A DNA stretch of 64,000 bases from assembly GCF_001640805.2 (NCBI RefSeq), contig NC_066848.1, positions 21,073,536 to 21,137,535 of the forward strand, given 5' to 3'. The translations under genes were made by a program, and so were the position numbers. Below the pieces are notes generated by a model. The model did not search any database. It was not told where the DNA came from and was given only the letters and a program-made list of their open reading frames with translations. Positions within the stretch are counted from its first letter, which is position 1; every line of letters begins with the position of its first letter. The DNA comes from Lates calcarifer. Taxonomy: Eukaryota > Chordata > Actinopteri > Centropomidae. Shown here piece after piece: positions 37,267 through 64,000 of this stretch.

Positions 37267-37783
37267 CAACAGAAGATTGCCGTAACAATGTCAAAACAGG
37301 AAAAAACAGGATTTATCGTTTATCAAACTCTGCTCTGCAGGTATCACAGTCAAAGTTGGATTCTACTAGAACAAAATACATTCCAACATAATGGGAGATC
37401 TCTCTCACAAGCTGAAATATGCTAGTAAGCAAACACTTCATCATTTCCTAAAACAAATGCTATAACACTGCAGTGATGTTAGGGTCCACCTTTTGACATC
37501 CCAGCTCCAATATGCACATGGTTCATCCAGAATAAACAAAAGATGAAATTAAAGCCACATTCAGTGAAATTATCAGAGTGACTCAACATGATCTATTTTA
37601 AACAAGTTTGTTTTGAAATAAACATTTTGATTTAGTTACATCATATAGTTCTACAATATCAAATGTTTCACAACAAAAAAGCAGTGGAAGTCCACAATCC
37701 ACAATAATGTAGAATAGTTAGGTGAACATAAAAAAATCAGAAGAAGCACAATCTCCTGTTTTTAACCAATTCTATTCATGCTG

Positions 37784-61269
<23,486 letters not shown>

Positions 61270-61487
61270 CTGGACACACACACACACACAGACAAGGAGG
61301 GAGGAACATGGATCAAGCTGGTCTACTGATGGAAACTACATAATCACCAGTACAAAGGAGCTCAAGAAGAAACATATCTTTTTTAACTTTTACTGAACAG
61401 TCAGTGTATTCCCAGTGTATCATCATTACTGCTTTACTGATATACAGTGTGAATGGTGTTACTTATCTACACCAGGTAAACCTGCTC

Positions 61488-61860
61488 CCAGTTTGGGTTT
61501 TGGAGGTGGACGCCCCTTTTACATTCAAGATTAAAACTTTCTTCTGGTAAAGCTGATGCTGGCTCAGGTGAGAAGTGAACCATCCTTTAGTCATACTGCT
61601 AGAGGTCTAGACTGCTGGGGGAATTCCCATGATGCACTGAGCACTTTTCTCTCTCTCCCTCTTCATGCTTTTATATCACACTACTGCATGAACATTACCA
61701 GTGTTGTGCTTTTCCTCTGGCCTCTCTCTCCCTGCCTTCATTCTGCAGGTTTCTCTGACTCCAGAGCTGCAGAACCCAGATCTGCCTCAACACTCATCAT
61801 CATCATCACAACATTATTCTTTCTAAACACATCATTAACAGAATACCTCAGATTATATGT
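61488..61860 (+). mobile_element. 3' fragment of a second, related LINE subfamily
   Basis: CTCCCAGTTTGGGTTTTGG, GACTGCTGGGGGAATTCCC, GATGCACTGAGC and the downstream CAGGTTTCTCTGACTCCAGAG region match the end of RT and 3' UTR of the LINE at 61880-64000 only loosely. It is therefore another, more diverged member. It directly precedes that copy. Confidence 0.7.
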
Positions 61861-61879
61861 ATATATAGAAATTTAGACA

Positions 61880-64000
61880 TTTTACACTGAAACAAAGAGC
61901 ACGTAGGCTTGAAAGAGTGTGGCATTCCACCAAACTGGAAGAATCCCACTTAGCCTGGCTGGATAGTGTCAAAAGATATAAAAAGGTCCTCTGTAATGCA
62001 AGAAGTGCCTATTACTCATCATTAATAGAGGATAATAAGAACAACCCCAGGTTTCTCTTCAGCACTGTAGCCAGGCTGACAGAGAGTCACAGCTCTATAG
62101 ATCCACGCATCCCTATAACCCTCAGTAGCAATGATTTTATGAACTTCTTTAATGATAAAATCTCTACCATTAGAGATAAAATTAATCACATTCTGCCTTC
62201 AATCAGTACAAATTTATGTCATAACACAGGATCCATAGAGTCAGCTGCAAAACCTAACCTTGACTCCTTTTCTACCATCGACCTCCCCCAGCTCACATCA
62301 ATTATCTCAGCATCTAAACTTTCAAGATGTCTCTTAGACCCCATCCCAACTAGGCTGCTTAAGGAAGCTCTGCCCTTAATTTGCAGTCCTGTATTAGATA
62401 TGTTAAATCTGTCCTTGTTAACAGGTTATGTGCCGCAGTTGTATAAAGTAGCTGTAATCAAACCTCTTCTAAAAAAAGCCCACTCTAGATCCAGACGTAT
62501 TAGCCAATTACAGACCTATATCTAACCTCCCCTTTCTTTCTAAGATCCTGGAGAAAGCAGTTGCAAAACAGTTGTGTGATTTTCTCCAGGATAATAGTTT
62601 ATTTGAGGTTTTTCAGTCAGGATTTAGGCTGTATCACAGCACAGAGACAGCACTCATAAAAGTTACAAACCTCCTGATAGCATCAGACAATGGACTTGTT
62701 TCTGTCCTTGTCTTGTTAGATCTCAGTGCTGCTTTTGATACGATTGACCATCACATCCTTTTACAGAGACTGGAGCACTTTATTGGTATTAAAGGAACTG
62801 CACTAAACTGGTTTAAGTCCTATCTATCTGATAGGCTTCAGTTTGTACATGTTAACAACTACTCCTCCATGTACACAAAAGTTAGTCAAGGAGTTCCACA
62901 AGGGTCAGTGCTTGGTTCAATCCTCTTCACCTTGTATATGCTTCCCTTGGGCAACATTATCAGGAAACACTCCATAAATTTCCATTGTTATGCAGATGAT
63001 ACACAGCTTTATCTGTCAATGGAGCCTAACGAAACCAATCAGCTAGCCCAACTCCAGGCTTGTCTTAGGGACATTAAAACTTGGATGACAAGCAATTTTT
63101 TATTACTGAACTCAGATAAAACTGAAGTCATTGTACTTGGTCCTGAACACATCAGAAATAAATTTTCTAATGATGTAGTTCCATTAGACGGCATTGCCCT
63201 GGCTCCCAGCTCCACTGTAAAGAATCTGGGAGTCATCTTTGATCAGGATATGTCCTTTAACTCACATATAAAACAAACTTCTAGGACTGCCTTTTTTCAC
63301 CTGTGTAATATCACCAACATTAGAAAAACTAGTCCATGCATTTGTTACTTCCAGGCTGGACTACTGTAATTCATTATTATCAGGCTGCCTCAACAACTCT
63401 CTAAAGACTCTGCAGTTGATTCAAAATGCTGCAGCACCATTACTGACAGGAACTAGGAAAAGAGACCATATTTCTCCTGTGTTAGCCTCTCTACATTGGC
63501 TCCCAGTCAAATCCAGAGTAGAATTCAAAATCCTCCTCCTCACATACAAAGCCCTTAATGGTCAGGCTCCATCTTACCTTAAAGATCTCATAGTCCCCTA
63601 CAATCCCACTAGGACTCTGCGCTCCCAGAATGCTGGTTTACTGGTGGTTCCCAGAGTTTCCAGGAGTAGAATGAGAGGCAGAGCCTTCAGTTATCAGGCT
63701 CCTCTACTGTGGAACCTTCTCCCAGTTTGGGTCTGGGAGGCAGAAACACCCTCTGTACCTTTAAGAGTCGGCTTAAAACTTTCCTCTTTGATAAAGCTTA
63801 TAGTGAGGGTTGGCTCAGGCTTGAACCATCCCTTAGTTATGCTGCTATAGGCCTAGACTGCCGGGAGATCTCCCATGATGCACTGAGCCCCCCCACTCAA
63901 TATGGATTCATATCCCATGTTACATGTTACTAACTCAATATGTCCCCTTTCCTGTAGTATTGTGCTATTCAGTCTCTCTCTCCTCTTCTGTCTCTTTCTG
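61880..64000 (+). mobile_element. L2/Rex1-like LINE with reverse transcriptase, runs off the window
   Basis: The coding remnant begins near 61887 (KQRARRLERVWHSTKLEE), which is the region between endonuclease and RT. The frame breaks at an A7 run near 62470 (A6 in the copy at 3072-4925). It continues in 62572-63369 with the RT core: LLDLSAAFDTIDH, PQGSVLGSILF, HCYADDTQLY. A deletion near 63327 breaks the frame again, and the C-terminus follows in 63340-63850 (LASLHWLPVKSRVEFKILLL). The 3' UTR is cut by the window end. The endonuclease is missing, so the copy is 5'-truncated or interrupted. It lies in the vps8 intron upstream of exon 61269-61179, antisense to vps8. Confidence 0.88.

Overview
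The window looks like nuclear DNA of a teleost fish. It has intron-rich vertebrate genes with GT-AG junctions, very long CA/TG and TA microsatellites, and a fish-typical set of repeats: L2/Rex1-like LINEs with a TTGAA-repeat tail, V-SINE-like and other tRNA-derived SINEs, Tc1-type transposons, a hAT fragment and a Ty3/gypsy fragment. No bacterial, CRISPR or rRNA features are seen. All functional calls come from reading the sequence; no database was searched.

Layout. 1-8360 is gene-free apart from a 5'-truncated LINE (3072-4925, minus). 8361-17577 is one ~9.2-kb DNA transposon with iterated terminal inverted repeats and two convergent, intron-containing genes: an integrase-like DDE transposase (plus) and a ~758-aa HECT-domain E3 ubiquitin ligase (minus). 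I could reconstruct every splice junction; each gene carries exactly one frame-breaking indel. 17578-18150 is microsatellite plus an L1 ORF1 scrap. 20213-21168 is the 3' part of a hAT element, directly followed by a Ty3/gypsy gag-pol remnant (21457-25084) that is cut off inside RNase H and joined to a solo LINE 3' tail (25085-25400).

Host genes. 29016-30977 (minus) is a complete four-exon gene for a secreted SOUL/HEBP-type heme-binding protein (194 aa). 31200-37200 is intergenic, with TIR-element remnants, a V-SINE and a tandem pair of tRNA-like units. 37784-61269 (minus) holds the 29 3'-terminal exons of vps8, the CORVET tethering subunit; together they encode 929 residues in one uninterrupted frame, including the C-terminal RING-H2 domain. 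The vps8 introns carry a Tc1 element, a Tc1-like MITE, a long inverted repeat, V-SINE and LINE-tail pieces, and microsatellites that often reach the splice sites. The window ends in a plus-strand LINE (61880-64000) in the vps8 intron upstream of the first visible exon.

Most unusual content: the two-gene transposase + HECT transposon. Also notable are two LINE copies that share the same inactivating deletion, a ~790-bp hairpin-forming repeat in a vps8 intron, and two short perfect hairpins without an assigned source.
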